In this document: positions 41,672 to 54,137 of the stretch, one piece after another
How positions within the stretch are numbered: position 1 is the stretch's first letter
Layout of the letters: each line of letters begins with the position of its first letter
Assembly (NCBI GenBank): GCA_949825045.1
Contig: OX463812.1
Coordinates: forward strand, 3,766,661 to 3,830,660
DNA length: 64,000 nt
Source of the DNA: Argyresthia goedartella
Lineage: Eukaryota; Arthropoda; Insecta; Lepidoptera; Argyresthiidae
Reading direction: 5' to 3'
Notes under the pieces: generated by a model
What the model saw: only the letters and a program-made list of their open reading frames with translations
Told to the model about the DNA's origin: nothing
Database searches by the model: none
Made by a program: the position numbers and the translations under genes

Positions 41672-42290
41672 TTGTGATGAAGAAGCTGTTTAAGAACCTT
41701 GTGTCAGCCGTATTCTGACAACCGTACCAGTAGTTACTACGTAGCTGTAGCCCGTTGGAAATCGGTGTCTCTTGAGGAAACTCAAGTAGTCCGTGGGTGC
41801 GCAGTGCGCGTTTGACTCTGGCGGAGGTTGGGGTCTACAGAGACCGTAGTGTGTAGTCATGTGTTGGTGCACACGGCGATCCAAGTGGTTGGATGCGCAT
41901 ATGTTGGGAGCAATGTGTTTGCTGTCGGCTGGAGGGCCGTGGTGGCCAAGGTTGCTTACTCGAGCAGGTCTATGTGACAGACCTAAATGTTTTCCAGTAA
42001 TTGTGTGATGTTGATACCCGTGTTGTGTGGTACTGGTACATGCCTCGTCTGAGATATTATGAATATTGTTTGCGTAATAAATTAAGGTTTTAAATGTAAA
42101 GTAACAAAAGGGTAATCAGATCTAAATTGCATACTATGTCGTTCAGAGATAAACGAAGTTTATTTTTGCTGTCCCTGATTAGAGTTGACTCTGTGTTACA
42201 TTGTAAGAGTCAGGAATGACCGAGTTAGATACTGTTGCTGACGTCTCCTTCCAGACTGACACACGAGGACGTGAAGCAGCAGGATGGCCG
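41672..42290 (+). other. 3' untranslated region of the mag-like element
   Basis: No ORF with a domain. The last bases before the LTR (GAAGCAGCAGGATGG) are purine-rich and may act as plus-strand primer. Confidence 0.5.
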
Positions 42291-42650
42291 TGTCGGGGAC
42301 ACACGGTTGTTGATTTGATTCTACGCGGGAAACAGAACACAAGCGCGCGCCACCTGGCGTTGAACAGAGTCTTCGAGTTTGAGCTGCGAATCGACCGGGC
42401 CAGTGACCAAGTACGATCCGTCCAGAGCGGTCGAGCAGACCAGACGCCTAGAAACTGTTCCGTGTTCTGTGTACCGGTGTGACTATTGCAAATTATTACG
42501 GATTGCTAAGATTATTGTATAGAGGAGATATTAGAAGTGTTTTGTTATTTTCATCGAGTCAAGTCATTTCATTTCTCGGCAAACCGACACACCCTGTAGA
42601 AGCCCACGTAGACATCAACATGGCGGAAGATACCTGTCAGCATCAGCCGT

Positions 42651-42652
<2 letters not shown>
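42291..42652 (+). repeat. 3' LTR of the mag-like element
   Basis: It matches 39459-39820 and is followed at once by (TA)n (to about 42712). Confidence 0.75.

Positions 42653-42712
<60 letters not shown>
42653..42712. repeat. (TA)n microsatellite, right of the mag-like element
   Basis: The run ends in TATCCCGATATAT; the left flank also has TATCCCGATAT at about 39389, so the tract has a complex origin. Confidence 0.85.
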
Positions 42713-42714
<2 letters not shown>

Positions 42715-45240
42715 GATATATATTTTATTTTATATTAATAATTAATAATATAATAATTATATAAATTAGTTTTAAGACATGTAAATTCAGCGTAACTACT
42801 TAGGTCACTAGATTGATAATGTAGCGTGTGTGTAGGTTTGATTCTAACGGATTTCAGGCCATCCACAGGCATTCTACAGCGAAGTAAACTTCACTCTAAA
42901 CAGGGGCGATGAGCGTCCCTGAATGATGCGACCAGGGTCTGTACTACAATGTCAAATCAATCCGAATTGTACAAATCCATCTGTTAATCGGGGTATGCGA
43001 GTAGTTCTCTAGTCCATGAGTAAGAAGAAGTCTAGGCACTATGTGGTTACGACAAAAAGTATGAACCAGATAGTACTCAAAGCAGTGACAGTGGAAAGCA
43101 CAAGTTCGTTCGAATTCCAATGCAGTAAGAATGATTGATCTTCTGAATCGGAGGCGTTTCAGAAGGGGAGAATGACTGCTAATAAACCTTAGGCTATGTA
43201 GAATCGAGTAGAGTGTTCTTAGAGTAATGTCAGCTTCTTGTAGAGTAAATTTGTATGTGTGTGTTTTGTGAATGAGCAAGTAACCACGTCAGTCTACATG
43301 CTATATGGAATTAGAATATGTTTCTCATTTAATGTAAGGTTAGGTAGGCCAACCAACATGATAGACGGTCAAGAAAAGAAAGATCAAAACAGCCACAATC
43401 AAAAGATATTTAGTTTGTTAGATAGTTTTATAAGTATTTAGGTATTTGAAGAGTGAGAAGGAAATAACGAATTTCAGATAGTTGTTTTGTTACATAAACC
43501 TAAATAATTGTGTTTAGTCTCCCTGCCTACATAACCTCAATTACGTAATTTAATCATTTAGCTAAAAGACAAACAAGAATAAGATCAGAAAAAGAAAGCC
43601 TGGTTATTTAAAAGTCTGCGCAAAATGCATTTAAAGTAAATCACGAGGACGAATTAATTAAGACTCATTAAATTGACGAATTTGAATACCTTAAAATAAA
43701 TCCCGCGGCATGAACGCAAAACAAAACTTAAAATTACAAGCCTTAGAACTATAAATAATCTTTCTCGTCGATGACATGCGCATGATGATCCTCTACCGCT
43801 TCGGCAGCCGGAAATCTAGGACCTAGGTCTGTTAGGTCTATCTCTAGCTCTCACAAACAGAAGCAGTAAGAGACAATTTTCATTAAAACGCATAACATCG
43901 CACTTAACACCAAATCACTAATAAATCACTATGCACAATCACGCCTCAGTGTCTCTCTAAAAGTCTATAAAAGTTTCAGACCGTGACAACTCTTATTTGA
44001 AAGTAATTGTTTCTAGACACGAATGACGTGAAAAATATTAATACCTTTATACACGCACTTGTAATATTATCAACACGAAATATAATCGATAAACTATTCA
44101 GTGATCCTAGAACGAACGCGTGACTCTAATTCTAGTATTTACACTCCCGGATTGGTCTTGAACCTGTCTAAATTCTCACGTCAGTTCCCGCGTATCGACC
44201 GATATTGACTGTCCCCACAACCCCCCGTCAAACAGTTTTATTACAAACCCCAAGCCTTCAAACTGAGCCAATTCTCAGCATTCCAATCCCACACTTTTAG
44301 CCTAACGCTAAAAAAATCTGGGCGACAATTTATGATTTGTTTACGTAAAAGTAGAACAAAACCCCAGGCACTTGAGGTAAAGTTTCTCAAACCTAATCTG
44401 TTATCAAATAACTGTCACTAGAATACAAATTGCCTTTATTATTTAAAATAAATACAAAATATACTTTTTTCCTGCCAAACTATATCGTAACTAAACACCC
44501 TTTAGTATGAGTTTCAACTGAATGAGCCATGTTCAATGCGTCACTTCAAAACAACAAGAAATATGTGTGAAATGGTCATAATTCAATATCCACTGAAAGC
44601 TACGGTGTAGTTAAACCATGTACATTTTAAATTTATGATTCATAATTTATTTCTGGAAGGAATGTTTAAATAAATATATTTATACCTACTGAGAAATAAA
44701 CCAAATGTTTGTTTCGTCATATGGTAAAGCGGCAACGGTTGTAGGGGCTACCTTCACACATCTTGATTTAAAGTTTTTAATTTACACCTGAGTAATTATG
44801 TTAGACGCATGACACTCAATTTCACTTCACTAGTGGCAACGAGCACGCACAAACACATAAAGTAGGTCAATCGGTTTCTTGTAAATTCAACGATAATAAA
44901 AAAGGCAATAGTTAAACACGTCCGCTCGCAACGGCTAAGCGAGAATCTGCTCCTAATAAAGGTATAATTTTTTTAAACATATCATTATTTCATATATTTA
45001 TTTGATAAGACCCAAAATATAAAAATGTCGAGACATAGTTATTCCCAGAATATAAAAAGGTTGACTGAATTGTTAGTCCTGGAGAATTCAGAGAAAACCC
45101 GTTAGAAAATCAATAGTCATTTTCTAATGGTCTTGCATATGCTTGAAAAAGTTTCTATGTTTCAAGCCGAATCTGGCTTAAGAGGTAAAAATTGACGATT
45201 TAGTTACTTTGTAGGATAGTTGAAACGATATTGAACTAAC
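42713..45240. other. long unassigned spacer
   Basis: About 2.5 kb without a supportable gene or a repeat that I recognise. The ORFs at 42944-43279 and 43259-43441 have no known motif. This is the largest stretch in the window not assigned to a mobile element. Confidence 0.5.
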
Positions 45241-45244
45241 TTTA

Positions 45245-47070
45245 AACTAAGAATAGATATGATTCTAACTATCCTTGATGATCTGCTTCCAGCCATAACA
45301 CATATTTTAAATTTCTCCATTTCAAATTGTTCTTTCCCTACTGCTTGGAAACAAGCATTAGTTATCCCTCTCCCTAAAACATCCAATCCCACATCCTTTA
45401 AAGAGTATCGCCCCATTTCTATCCTGCCGATCATTTCTAAAGTCCTCGAATCCATTTTCCATACTCAGCTCTCCCATTATCTATCCGCTAAAAATCTACT
45501 TAATCCTTTTCAGTCTGGCTTTAGAACGGGTCATAGTACTGTTACGGCTTTATTAAAAGTGACCGATGATATTCAGGTCGCCATGGATCAAAGGCAGCTC
45601 TCGGTGCTGGCTCTGCTGGACTTCAGCAGTGCTTTTAACTGTGTTGACTTCGACATTCTCGTTGAACTTCTCAAATCTCTTAACGTCTCCTCTGCCAGCT
45701 GGTTTGACTCTTACCTAAGAATACGAAAACAGCGTATCAAGTCGGAGGAGGCTTGTACGGAGTGGTGTGACCTCTCCTCCGCTGTCCCCCAAGGTGGCAT
45801 TCTCTCTCCTCTTCTGTTCTCAATATTTATCAATTCCATATCCGATGTCCTTTCTTCTTCCTATCATCTCTACGCGGATGACCTTCAGATCTATCGTCAC
45901 TTCTCTCCTGATGATGTAAATTCCGCTGTGGAGGAGTTAAACGCTGACTTGGCTGGTATTAGTGGATGGGCATCGTCATTTGGGTTGCTGGTTAATCCGA
46001 ATAAGTCCCAGGCCATGATTATAGGTACCAGACACTCTTTAAACACGTTGCAGCAATTGTCTGTCCCTTCTGTAACTTATAACGGTACTGTAATCATGTA
46101 TTTCGATAAAGCTAAAAACCTGGGTGTCATCTTTGATAATCAATTGTCCTGGTCAATGCATGTTAATGAGGTCAGCAGGCGGGTTTACGCAACTTTTCAT
46201 TCCCTCAGGAGACTTCAGAACTTTCTTCCTCGCCAGACCAAAATAACTCTCGCTCAGTCCCTTCTTCTCCCCCTCATTGATTATGCTGATGTTTGCTGGG
46301 TTAGCGCAAATGAAGAACAACTGAACAAACTCGAACGACTTCAAAATCTCGGGATTCGGTTCATCTTCGGACTGCGCAAGTATGACCACGTATCTAAGCA
46401 TCGTAGGGAGCTGAAGTGGCTACCGGTTCGGCTTCGACGGGAGTCTCATATCCTGTGTTTCCTTTATAATATTTTGTGGAACCCTCGTTACCCTAACTTC
46501 CTACGTGATCGCTTCGAATTTCTTTCTTCAAGCAGGCCTCGGAGAACTCATATGGCGTCTACGCTCAAAGCTCCAGATCGCTCCACTGCAGCCTACGACC
46601 ACGGGTTCAGAATCCGAGCCGTGCGACCGTGGAATGAGCTTCCTTGCACTATCAGGGACAGTCGATCTCTAAATATATTCAAAAACCGGCTAAAGAAGCA
46701 CTATCTCTCCCTTCCCAGTTAGATATATATATATATATATATATATATTTGTATGTATTAGTTTATTATACGGTTAATTCATATTTTTACGTTGTATTTA
46801 AGTAATTGTGTATGCAGTCTATTTTTAGCAATTAGGGTTATCAGTATAATATTGTTTGTAGTATATATTAGTCGTAGTACTTATAGAGCTTTATTGTACG
46901 CGCAGGTCTTCCCCCGCTCAACCATCACCTCTCCTACCATCTTGGTTTGCTGGAAGAAATCTCTTTTGAGAGATAAGCTCGCCTTTGTACATGTTTTTTC
47001 TATTATAAGTTATCTGTATGACTGTTTTGTGTAGTACAATAAAGAAATTACGAAATTACGAGATATTAGA
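45245..47070 (+). mobile_element. LINE-E, 5' truncated, with intact RT ORF
   Basis: The element begins abruptly within the RT domain, has a 3' UTR with an (AT)n stretch at 46722-46748, and ends in CAATAAAGAAATTACGAAATTACGAG near 47038-47063. 5' truncation is usual for target-primed reverse transcription. Confidence 0.75.
45259..46722 (+). CDS. LINE-E reverse transcriptase (5'-truncated but open)
   Basis: This 487-codon open frame contains RT motifs in order: YRPISILPIISKVLE, QSGFRTGHST, LLDFSSAFNCVD, SSAVPQGGILSPLLF, YHLYADDLQIY (catalytic), GLLVNPNKSQ and NLGVIFDN. A long C-terminal domain follows with QNLGIRFIFGLRKYDHV and a VRPWNELPCTIRDS ending typical of these LINEs. No endonuclease is left. 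The ORF has no stop or frameshift, so the copy is recent or lightly mutated. Confidence 0.85.
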   Translation: MILTILDDLLPAITHILNFSISNCSFPTAWKQALVIPLPKTSNPTSFKEYRPISILPIISKVLESIFHTQLSHYLSAKNLLNPFQSGFRTGHSTVTALLKVTDDIQVAMDQRQLSVLALLDFSSAFNCVDFDILVELLKSLNVSSASWFDSYLRIRKQRIKSEEACTEWCDLSSAVPQGGILSPLLFSIFINSISDVLSSSYHLYADDLQIYRHFSPDDVNSAVEELNADLAGISGWASSFGLLVNPNKSQAMIIGTRHSLNTLQQLSVPSVTYNGTVIMYFDKAKNLGVIFDNQLSWSMHVNEVSRRVYATFHSLRRLQNFLPRQTKITLAQSLLLPLIDYADVCWVSANEEQLNKLERLQNLGIRFIFGLRKYDHVSKHRRELKWLPVRLRRESHILCFLYNILWNPRYPNFLRDRFEFLSSSRPRRTHMASTLKAPDRSTAAYDHGFRIRAVRPWNELPCTIRDSRSLNIFKNRLKKHYLSLPS

Positions 47071-47129
47071 GGTTCCAGTTTTTTGTTTTAGTCTTTGCCT
47101 ACCTCTCTTCTAAGAAAAGACGCAGGCGT

Positions 47130-47340
47130 GCAAAATGATGACCAGTGTGGCATTGCGGTGTGAGACTCTGCCTGCCAATCCCAAACGAGAGGTCCTTAGT
47201 TCGAAGCACGGCTGGGGTCTTGGATGTTTATATGTGTGTTAAGTCGCTGTATCTGGTTCCCACGGCACAAAGTGTTCTAGTGTGGAGCCAGAAGCAATGT
47301 CTGTGCCTGTATGTGAATGTTTATGTCTATTAAGATGCAG
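47130..47340 (+). repeat. possible tRNA-derived SINE remnant
   Basis: A tRNA-like head (GTGGCATTGCGGTGTGAGAC ... AGTTCGAAGC) is followed by GTCTTGGATGTTTATATG and GGTTCCCACGGCACAAAGTG. I recognise this tail type from lepidopteran tRNA-derived SINEs. A and B boxes are degenerate. Confidence 0.4.
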
Positions 47341-48900
47341 TATTTTTATATGTGTTCAACTAATATTTTGTATAAATCAAACGTCGTTTTGAGTCGAAAA
47401 CCGAAAGTTTAACTTTGGAACTTTCTTTGGACTAGTTCAGAGACAAACATACTAAAAGTCCTGAACCCTACGAGGTGTGCACTAAGGGCACAAAGAATGT
47501 CCCTTTTTTTGGTTTTTTGATTACATCTCTAAAACGACGCGTCATAGCAAATTTTGTTGCACCTTATAATAAAAGCTGATAAAATGTTCTACAACTTCGA
47601 CCTTCTACACGTTTAACTTATTCCCAATCGTGCTGACCGTGTTTGAATAAAAAAAGTATTTTCTTATAAAATATATATATATACAGACGTTGTAGTGGTG
47701 ATGGAAAGCATCGTGGAAACTTTTATATCTCCACAGCAGAGGCGATGGGCTAGCCCCGTGATGCAAAATAGAGAATTGAATATTTTACCAAAATCAACTC
47801 CCTTTTGCCATCCCTTATGATAAAAGGCGTGAAGCTATATCAACTAATCATAAACGCTTTTATTATATCCGTAAATGCTTACAAACGCCCCTCATTATGC
47901 CCTCTTCAAAAATACCGCCGACGAAGAAGCCATTTCAGCATCTTTCTCACACCTCGAATACATTGGGCTTTCATTCCAGCTTACTTTATATCCTGATGAG
48001 AAAGCAGCAGCAGTCAATACAAGGGATACACCTATCGACACTAATGGTGAAATACAGGCCAGGGCAAACAAACCTGACCGTCTAATCCAACGTGGAGGTT
48101 CGAGATGCGAGAGAAGCGATTGAAGCAATAGTTAGAGGGGGCCGTTGAACAAATGCTTAAGGAGCCAGCAGTGGAAGTTAAAACAAAACCACTATAAGAA
48201 TATGTGGTCTTGGATGACTAGTTAGTGTTAATAAATGTTTTTATTAAACTTACTTAAAAAGATTCACATGGCTATATAAAAGACAACTCAAAATTTTACG
48301 GATACTTAAAGCCATGCTGTTACTTTCTCTCGCTCTGGAATTGACAGTATCAGTATGACATATAAGTGACTCTTTATTTGAGTAAGCATCTCTGTAATTG
48401 GCTAATACTATACTACTCGTAGCAGCGTTATATTTGAATGATATAGGGCAGTTTAAGTTCTTAATTGCGTCAATATTGAAAATAGTTCTATTAAACATGT
48501 ATTTGGCAGCTGTTGAAAGACTCGTGCATATCGATGAATGATGAACCTATGAATATCGTTGTACATTGTATAACCCTCTATTTCTCTGACTCCCCCATTC
48601 ACCGTCGCCTCCTTAATAGAGATACCCTCGTCATCGGTGCCCGGACAGGCGCCGCGGTAACTCTTGGATTATCACTTTCTTCAGGTAGACTGGAAGTTTA
48701 CAATATCCATTCTATAGGATATTGGAAATATTTGTTATGTTATTCATACAAATGAAAACAATATACTACACACAAACTGTGAAAGAAGTTTAATGTAGAC
48801 GGCGCCAAATATTTATAATAAACACACAGTAAGTAAGCAAAGAGGCAAAAGTTTCATAAATCATGTCTGATGAGTACAGTGAGACTTAATGTGACATCAT
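47341..48900. other. unassigned spacer
   Basis: No gene supported. The piece 48311-48362 resembles 8660-8715. Short ORFs overlap on both strands without motifs. Confidence 0.45.
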
Positions 48901-48904
48901 ATGT

Positions 48905-50583
48905 ATGAGAGACATGGATTCGTTTGTGATAGAGATACCGGAGAAACTATTCGGACTATTCGAGTCGCCCTGTTCGTGGCCACTGGGCATCGGGCATGCC
49001 GCCCTCTGGCAACATATCGCCCTTACAGCCGCCTCGCCACCGGGAGCAGAGCCACGAGCCCCACTCCAGCTGTGTGCGCCGGCACAGGAGCAGCGCGATG
49101 ATCGCCAGGTGAATGTGATCACCAGCACCATGACGAGCGGCAGGCCAGCTGCAACACGCTTTACTGTATGCCACCAAAACATCCGGTCGGTCACCTACAA
49201 AGCGCAACGGATAGAAGCGCTCCTACTACACGAACTTAAATGTGAAGTATAATGTTTAAGCGAGCACTTTTTAAGAGTCAAGGAAATGAAGTCGGTAACT
49301 TTATTAAACGATGCATTAGTCTTCAGATACTGTTGGCCGCACATAGAACACAGTGGGACATGTATATTTGTTAAACAAATGCAATTACCTGTACACCCTG
49401 ATACTGCATGGTCAATCAAAACTGGTAACACGACTGAGGGCGGTTGGTTCTGATATTGGAAGAAAGTATGAAATATCATTGTTGACAAGATAATTAGTAA
49501 CAACATATTAACCGAAACGCATTGGCTAATGTGCAGTCTAGCCGATAAAAGATGACATCCGTTATCACAAACGAACATGACTACGGACATTAGCCGAGGC
49601 TCGAAATTAATCTTAACACTAGCCGGCTAAACTTTAGTTTAGTTTCACACCTAGCTTTAGCCGTAATATATATATATCATATTGGAAAGCGGCAACAGAA
49701 TAACGCATTAATGAATTTGATGACCGGCAGAATGTGACCGCATATGTGTGCCTCCTCCATTCCGTAGATAGAATAATAGTACAATACAATTACATTAAAT
49801 ATGAAAGTTCTCTCTTACTCATATTACGTTTTGATACCATGAACCGAAAGTTTCGGGCTTATTGCCAAATACGATATGCATCAGTGACTCGACGCAAGTT
49901 ATCACGTAAACGTGACGAGCAGTTTCACTCTATACTTTGTATTGAGGGAAGCGTTAAGGGTGAGAGTTGTTCAATCTCAGATTGACTTTGAAGGAAATTC
50001 GTGTATTGGATATTTGCTCACGCGCTCCTAATGAATCAACAATAATTGCTTATAGGAAATAAACATAATAGTTTTTTGGGATTTTACCCAAACGAATCAA
50101 ACATAGCGATACGAATTTACCCATACGGGTGGCAGATGCACTGTTGAAACCACGTTATGAAGCAAATTTTGAAATAAGTTTAATGTATTCCAAAAATACT
50201 GATCAATATGCATGGGAATTCATATTCAACCTTACCCTTAAGAAGAATATTGCTAATGTCGGGAATCATTCTAGCACACGCACTCAATTTCCAACTGATA
50301 AGGATCAGAGTGTGCTGAAACTTTTAAGTAATGAATATTAAACTTCCATTTTCTTAAGCATTTAGAACATTTTCATGTTACTTGCCATAGTGTTAGGCAG
50401 TAACACGTTAGAATTTGTAACTGAAACGAATTTTCTTGGAATAACTATTGATAGCTAATTACATGAAAAGTTAGCTGGTAGATTAAGCTCTGCGGCTTAC
50501 GCTGTTAGGAACCAAAATACGGATGTGGCTACAGCAAGGCTGGTCTATTTTAGTTACTTTTATAGTGTCACGGCCTATGGTAT
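48905..50583 (+). pseudogene. LINE-F ORF2 remains (endonuclease start and RT C-terminus)
   Basis: The ORF 48905-49252 ends in FTVCHQNIRSVTYKAQRIEALLL, the beginning of an AP endonuclease; after a TAA the same frame continues with CLSEHFL. Much of the middle is unreadable. Near 50395-50583 the RT C-terminus returns (LEFVTETNFLGITIDS, AGRLSSAAYAVRN, ATARLVYFSYFYSVTAYGI). The mdg1-like relative inserted at 50584 cuts it off. Confidence 0.65.
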
Positions 50584-50742
50584 TGAAGTGTGCGGACATA
50601 GCGTCATAGAGATGTATCACTGTGTGTTTGACTCCTTATTTGTAAGACTATATAAGATTATACTGCGGATAATTAGAGGCTCTGCTATCCAAATTTCAGT
50701 ACCATAAACATCTATTTACTCCTACAAACCTCTTTCAATTCA
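50584..50742 (+). repeat. 5' LTR of the non-autonomous element
   Basis: 159 bp with about ten substitutions from the LTR at 11435-11593, no gaps. Confidence 0.9.
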
Positions 50743-50955
50743 TGGCGACCTTGCCAGGCCAGCACTACCTCTCGCGAGGTAGTGCTGTGCCAAATGGCAA
50801 ATAAATGGAAATACCTAAACATGGAATGTGGAAAATTAAAAAGTATGAAGAAAATTTTAAGAATAAGAACCTGAAGACTACAAGAAATCACGACGCGACC
50901 ACCCTTAAGACCAGATAGCAGCCAGAAGAGGAAGATGGAGAATAAAGAAGATGAC

Positions 50956-51380
50956 AATATAGAAGACAGAAATGAATTAAAGAAGAAAGAGTAAAGTTAA
51001 AGAAGAGAGAAAAATAAATATAAGTACAGAAGATTTTTGCTGCCGGGTGCCGGGCGAATTTCAAGCCTAAGTGATGTGGAAAGCCGAGCGCCGGGCGAAT
51101 ATAGAAGACAGAAATGAATTAAAGAAGAAAGAGTAAAGTTAAAGAAGAGAGAAAAATAAATATAAGTACAGAAGATTTTTGCTGCCGGGTGCCGGGCGAA
51201 TTTCAAGCCTAAGTGATGTGGAAAGCCGAGCGCCGGGCGAATATAGAAGACAGAAATGAATTAAAGAAGAAAGAGTAAAGTTAAAGAAGAGAGAAAAATA
51301 AATATAAGTACAGAAGATTTTTGCTGCCGGGTGCCGGGCGAATTTCAAGCCTAAGTGATGTGGAAAGCCGAGCGCCGGGC
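50956..51380. repeat. 142-bp tandem repeat, three units
   Basis: Units start at about 50956, 51098 and 51240 (AATATAGAAGACAG). They appear identical. Each contains TGCCGGGTGCCGGGCGAA and a purine-rich stretch. Confidence 0.92.
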
Positions 51381-51596
51381 GTAACCGTACGGGTCAAGTG
51401 AGGAGCAGCCGGGAGATGGTACGGGTCCCAAGGTGAGCTGACTCCGAGCGAGCTGCGGCGATCGGCGACGTCGTGGTGACTCGATATAAGATGTGGTTTT
51501 TGGACAATGGGTTTCTTTATAGGTGTAATAAGTAAGTAATTTTTATTAATTGTCGGTTTAAAATCACGCTAGGCAGATTTTTGTATTTTTGACATA

Positions 51597-53580
51597 GGGT
51601 TGACGATACAAAACAATATCAATAGATATACCTTTTTTTTTCCGAGGATGATTGCATAAAGTAAAGAATATTTGGAAGAATACATACAATGAAAAGTTAG
51701 TAGGTAGTACAGTACAGTTAGCAAGAGAAGTATGAATAAATGTTTGATAACCGTTTTTTTTTTGGGAATGGAGATATTTATGAAGGCCGTAAAGTAAATT
51801 GAATTAGTTTGACACGAGTTATTTTGGATGAGGATTTTGATAGTAGTTTATTTTTGGAGGAGACGATTTTGAGAAATATGGGAATAATGTGGTTTAATAT
51901 GTGAAGTAGGAAGAAAAAGTTTTATTGTTTTATAGCCGTTCTAATATTTTATTAAATAATTGCCTCATAATTCAAATTTACTCCAAATGTACAATCAAGT
52001 ACATAAATGTTTCATGACTTTGTAACTGTCACAGTTATTCCAAGTAATTCAATATAGTGTTCGCAGGCAATCCCAATATGGATATGCAACACTGCAGAAG
52101 AATCCAAATTAGGTAGAACACTTGTTTCGATTACAGACGTAAAATAATCAGTTCGACTTGTATAGAGCGAAAGATTTTAGTTTCAGTTGACTAATATGGG
52201 AGATACGTAAAATATGATGAATGATTGATTGCTATCAAGCTTAGGGTACCGCAAAGAGATAAAGTTTGGAACGATTTTTTAAATTACAGTATGAAATGAA
52301 ATTTAATAGTATGAGTATGTATGAAAATCAGTTGAGTGTGGGTAATAAATATTTAGTACGCTAAATAAGTACGTCTTAGAGAGAAGATAACTTGAGTTAA
52401 ATTTTTTTTGTGGGTTCAGATTTTTATGTTTCATTAGTTTTCAGAATAATTTACAGATAAAGTAGTTTAAACTCAGATTTAAAATACATTACTAACGACG
52501 GAACCACTTACGTTAGTTTAATACAAAAGATTGTTTCGAGATTGCATTTACGTTTATTTTATTTTACAGATACAGTGCAATCGAGTCTATTAATAGAATT
52601 ATAGTCTGACCAGCGGATATGGTCACTTCTTCTTGTATGATATTGAGAGTTGAAAAGTATGGAAATTGAATGAAATTAAAAGTTAATCGTTGTTATGAAG
52701 GTTTATTTCATATTTGAAATTTTTGAGTTTTATTATAGTATTACATAGGAAAGTTGATTTTTGTTTGGATTTGGGAATGTTGGTTTTTGTTGTCGTTAGG
52801 AACAAAAAGTATGAATTTGAGAGAAGGTGTGGAATGTGCAGGATATGTTACTCTAGGCCATAGAGCAAGGTAGTTGGGAACACTTTGTTTGTTAAGTTTT
52901 CGAGAAAAGTTGGACTGATCATCCAATCTTTACAGAATATCTTAAAATTCGAAGGATTCGTATGGATTGAGTTGAAGTTATGTTTTTAGTGTGGTACGTG
53001 ACTATTGGCGAGACCGATATGTCATTGTATTTTCAGCAAAGTCTCAAAGGTACAAGGTACAAGGCACGAATCCTTCGCTTCGATCATGACGTGAACGAGC
53101 TTCCTTTGTGAGAACGTGGGATATCGATGACCTAATAAGCTCGCGAGCAGCCTCAGGCAGGTAGAGCCAGGTACTAGGTATTTAAGTATTATTATAATAA
53201 AAGTACCTCAAGACGTCTATAAATAAACAAATAATAAAAGTACCTATATGAAGTGAGAAAAAAAGAGACTTTGATTTATAGCGTTTGTATAAGAAAAGAG
53301 AGAATATTTTGTTAGTTTGGAATGAAGATGTATACCCAATGATTTATATTTAAGAACATTGTGATGTGAGTTTTGAGAAGGTAGACTTGTTATGGAAAAT
53401 AAAAATAAAGTAATTTGCATTAATGGAATAAGAATTGAATAAATAAATAAAGGGAGAAAAGAAAGAGAGATACAGAAGGAATGAGAAATATAAACATGTA
53501 TTGCAATCAGTAAATATTGTGAATTTGAATTTTTAGTATGAAAATAAAGATAAATTTATGTCGTCAACCCTACACCTAAA
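51597..53580. mobile_element. possible nested element with short inverted ends and TA site
   Basis: GGGTTGACGA at 51597-51606 and its complement TCGTCAACCC at 53571-53580 are each flanked by TA on the outside. The interior of 1984 bp is AT-rich without coding potential. The inverted ends are short, so this is tentative. Confidence 0.35.
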
Positions 53581-54104
53581 ACAGTTAGTTATTATTTCGT
53601 GTGTCTAGAAAATGGGTAATAGTATATAACCTGATATTTTTATGTAATCGTCTACTTTATAGATAAACATACTTCAGAAATTAAGAAACATTATAGCGTT
53701 TCTTTTGCATATATTTTTTTTAATGAATAACAGACAAGTGTATGTTTTGTAATAATTAAAATTTTGATAGATCATCAATTTATGTGACTTGGTTTTTAAA
53801 ATTGTTTTATATGAAACTATATGAAAGTATTTATTTTTAACAGGATATTTACAAATTGTTAGATTTGCACAGTTTTTTTTAATGGTATTTTTACACAAAT
53901 GATTAATTTTATAGTGGTTAATTTTGTATTAATATTTTATAGATTGATTTTTGAAAGTTTTGATGATATTCTTGTTATGTGTTCTAAATTGTTAAGTTTC
54001 ATAAAAATAGAACGAAACCGTACATACAAGTATTATTAAATATTTAAATATGGTTTTAGAAAAAAAATTATATAATCATGTATTTTTTTTTATATCCGTG
54101 GGAG

Positions 54105-54137
54105 GTGCGGAGTGTGCGGACATAGCGAAATAGAGAT
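54105..54137 (+). repeat. 3' LTR remnant of the non-autonomous element
   Basis: TGCGGAGTGTGCGGACATAGCG follows the polypurine CCGTGGGAGG; the similarity ends at AGAGAT. Confidence 0.8.

Larger units (their letters stand above)
39459..42652 (+). mobile_element. mag-like Ty3 element, internally deleted
   Basis: A direct repeat of about 362 bp (39459-39820 and 42291-42652) encloses a gag and a shortened pol. The outer ends lie in an (AT)n tract, so the target duplication cannot be distinguished from the repeat. I take the whole direct repeat as LTR because it ends precisely at the AT tract on the right, and the sequence after the left copy, TCAGAAGTGGGATC, resembles primer sites I recall in mag-type elements. 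Inverted ends TGTCGG/CCGACA at 39459/39757 would suggest a shorter 299-bp LTR. Pol lacks the RT palm, RNase H and integrase. Confidence 0.75.
50584..54137 (+). mobile_element. coding-free relative of the mdg1-like element
   Basis: The 5' LTR (50584-50742) is about 94% identical to that at 11435, the primer site starts TGGCGACC, and the right end (53993-54104) matches 17070-17173 including the polypurine tract. Between them there is no gag or pol, only AT-rich sequence with a 142-bp tandem repeat. The 3' LTR is cut after 33 bp by a LINE tail. This is the structure of a large non-autonomous LTR element dependent on a partner. Confidence 0.8.

Noticed and set aside
50997..51348. Two identical 69-codon minus-strand ORFs
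   Set aside because: They are the same 142-bp tandem unit read twice.
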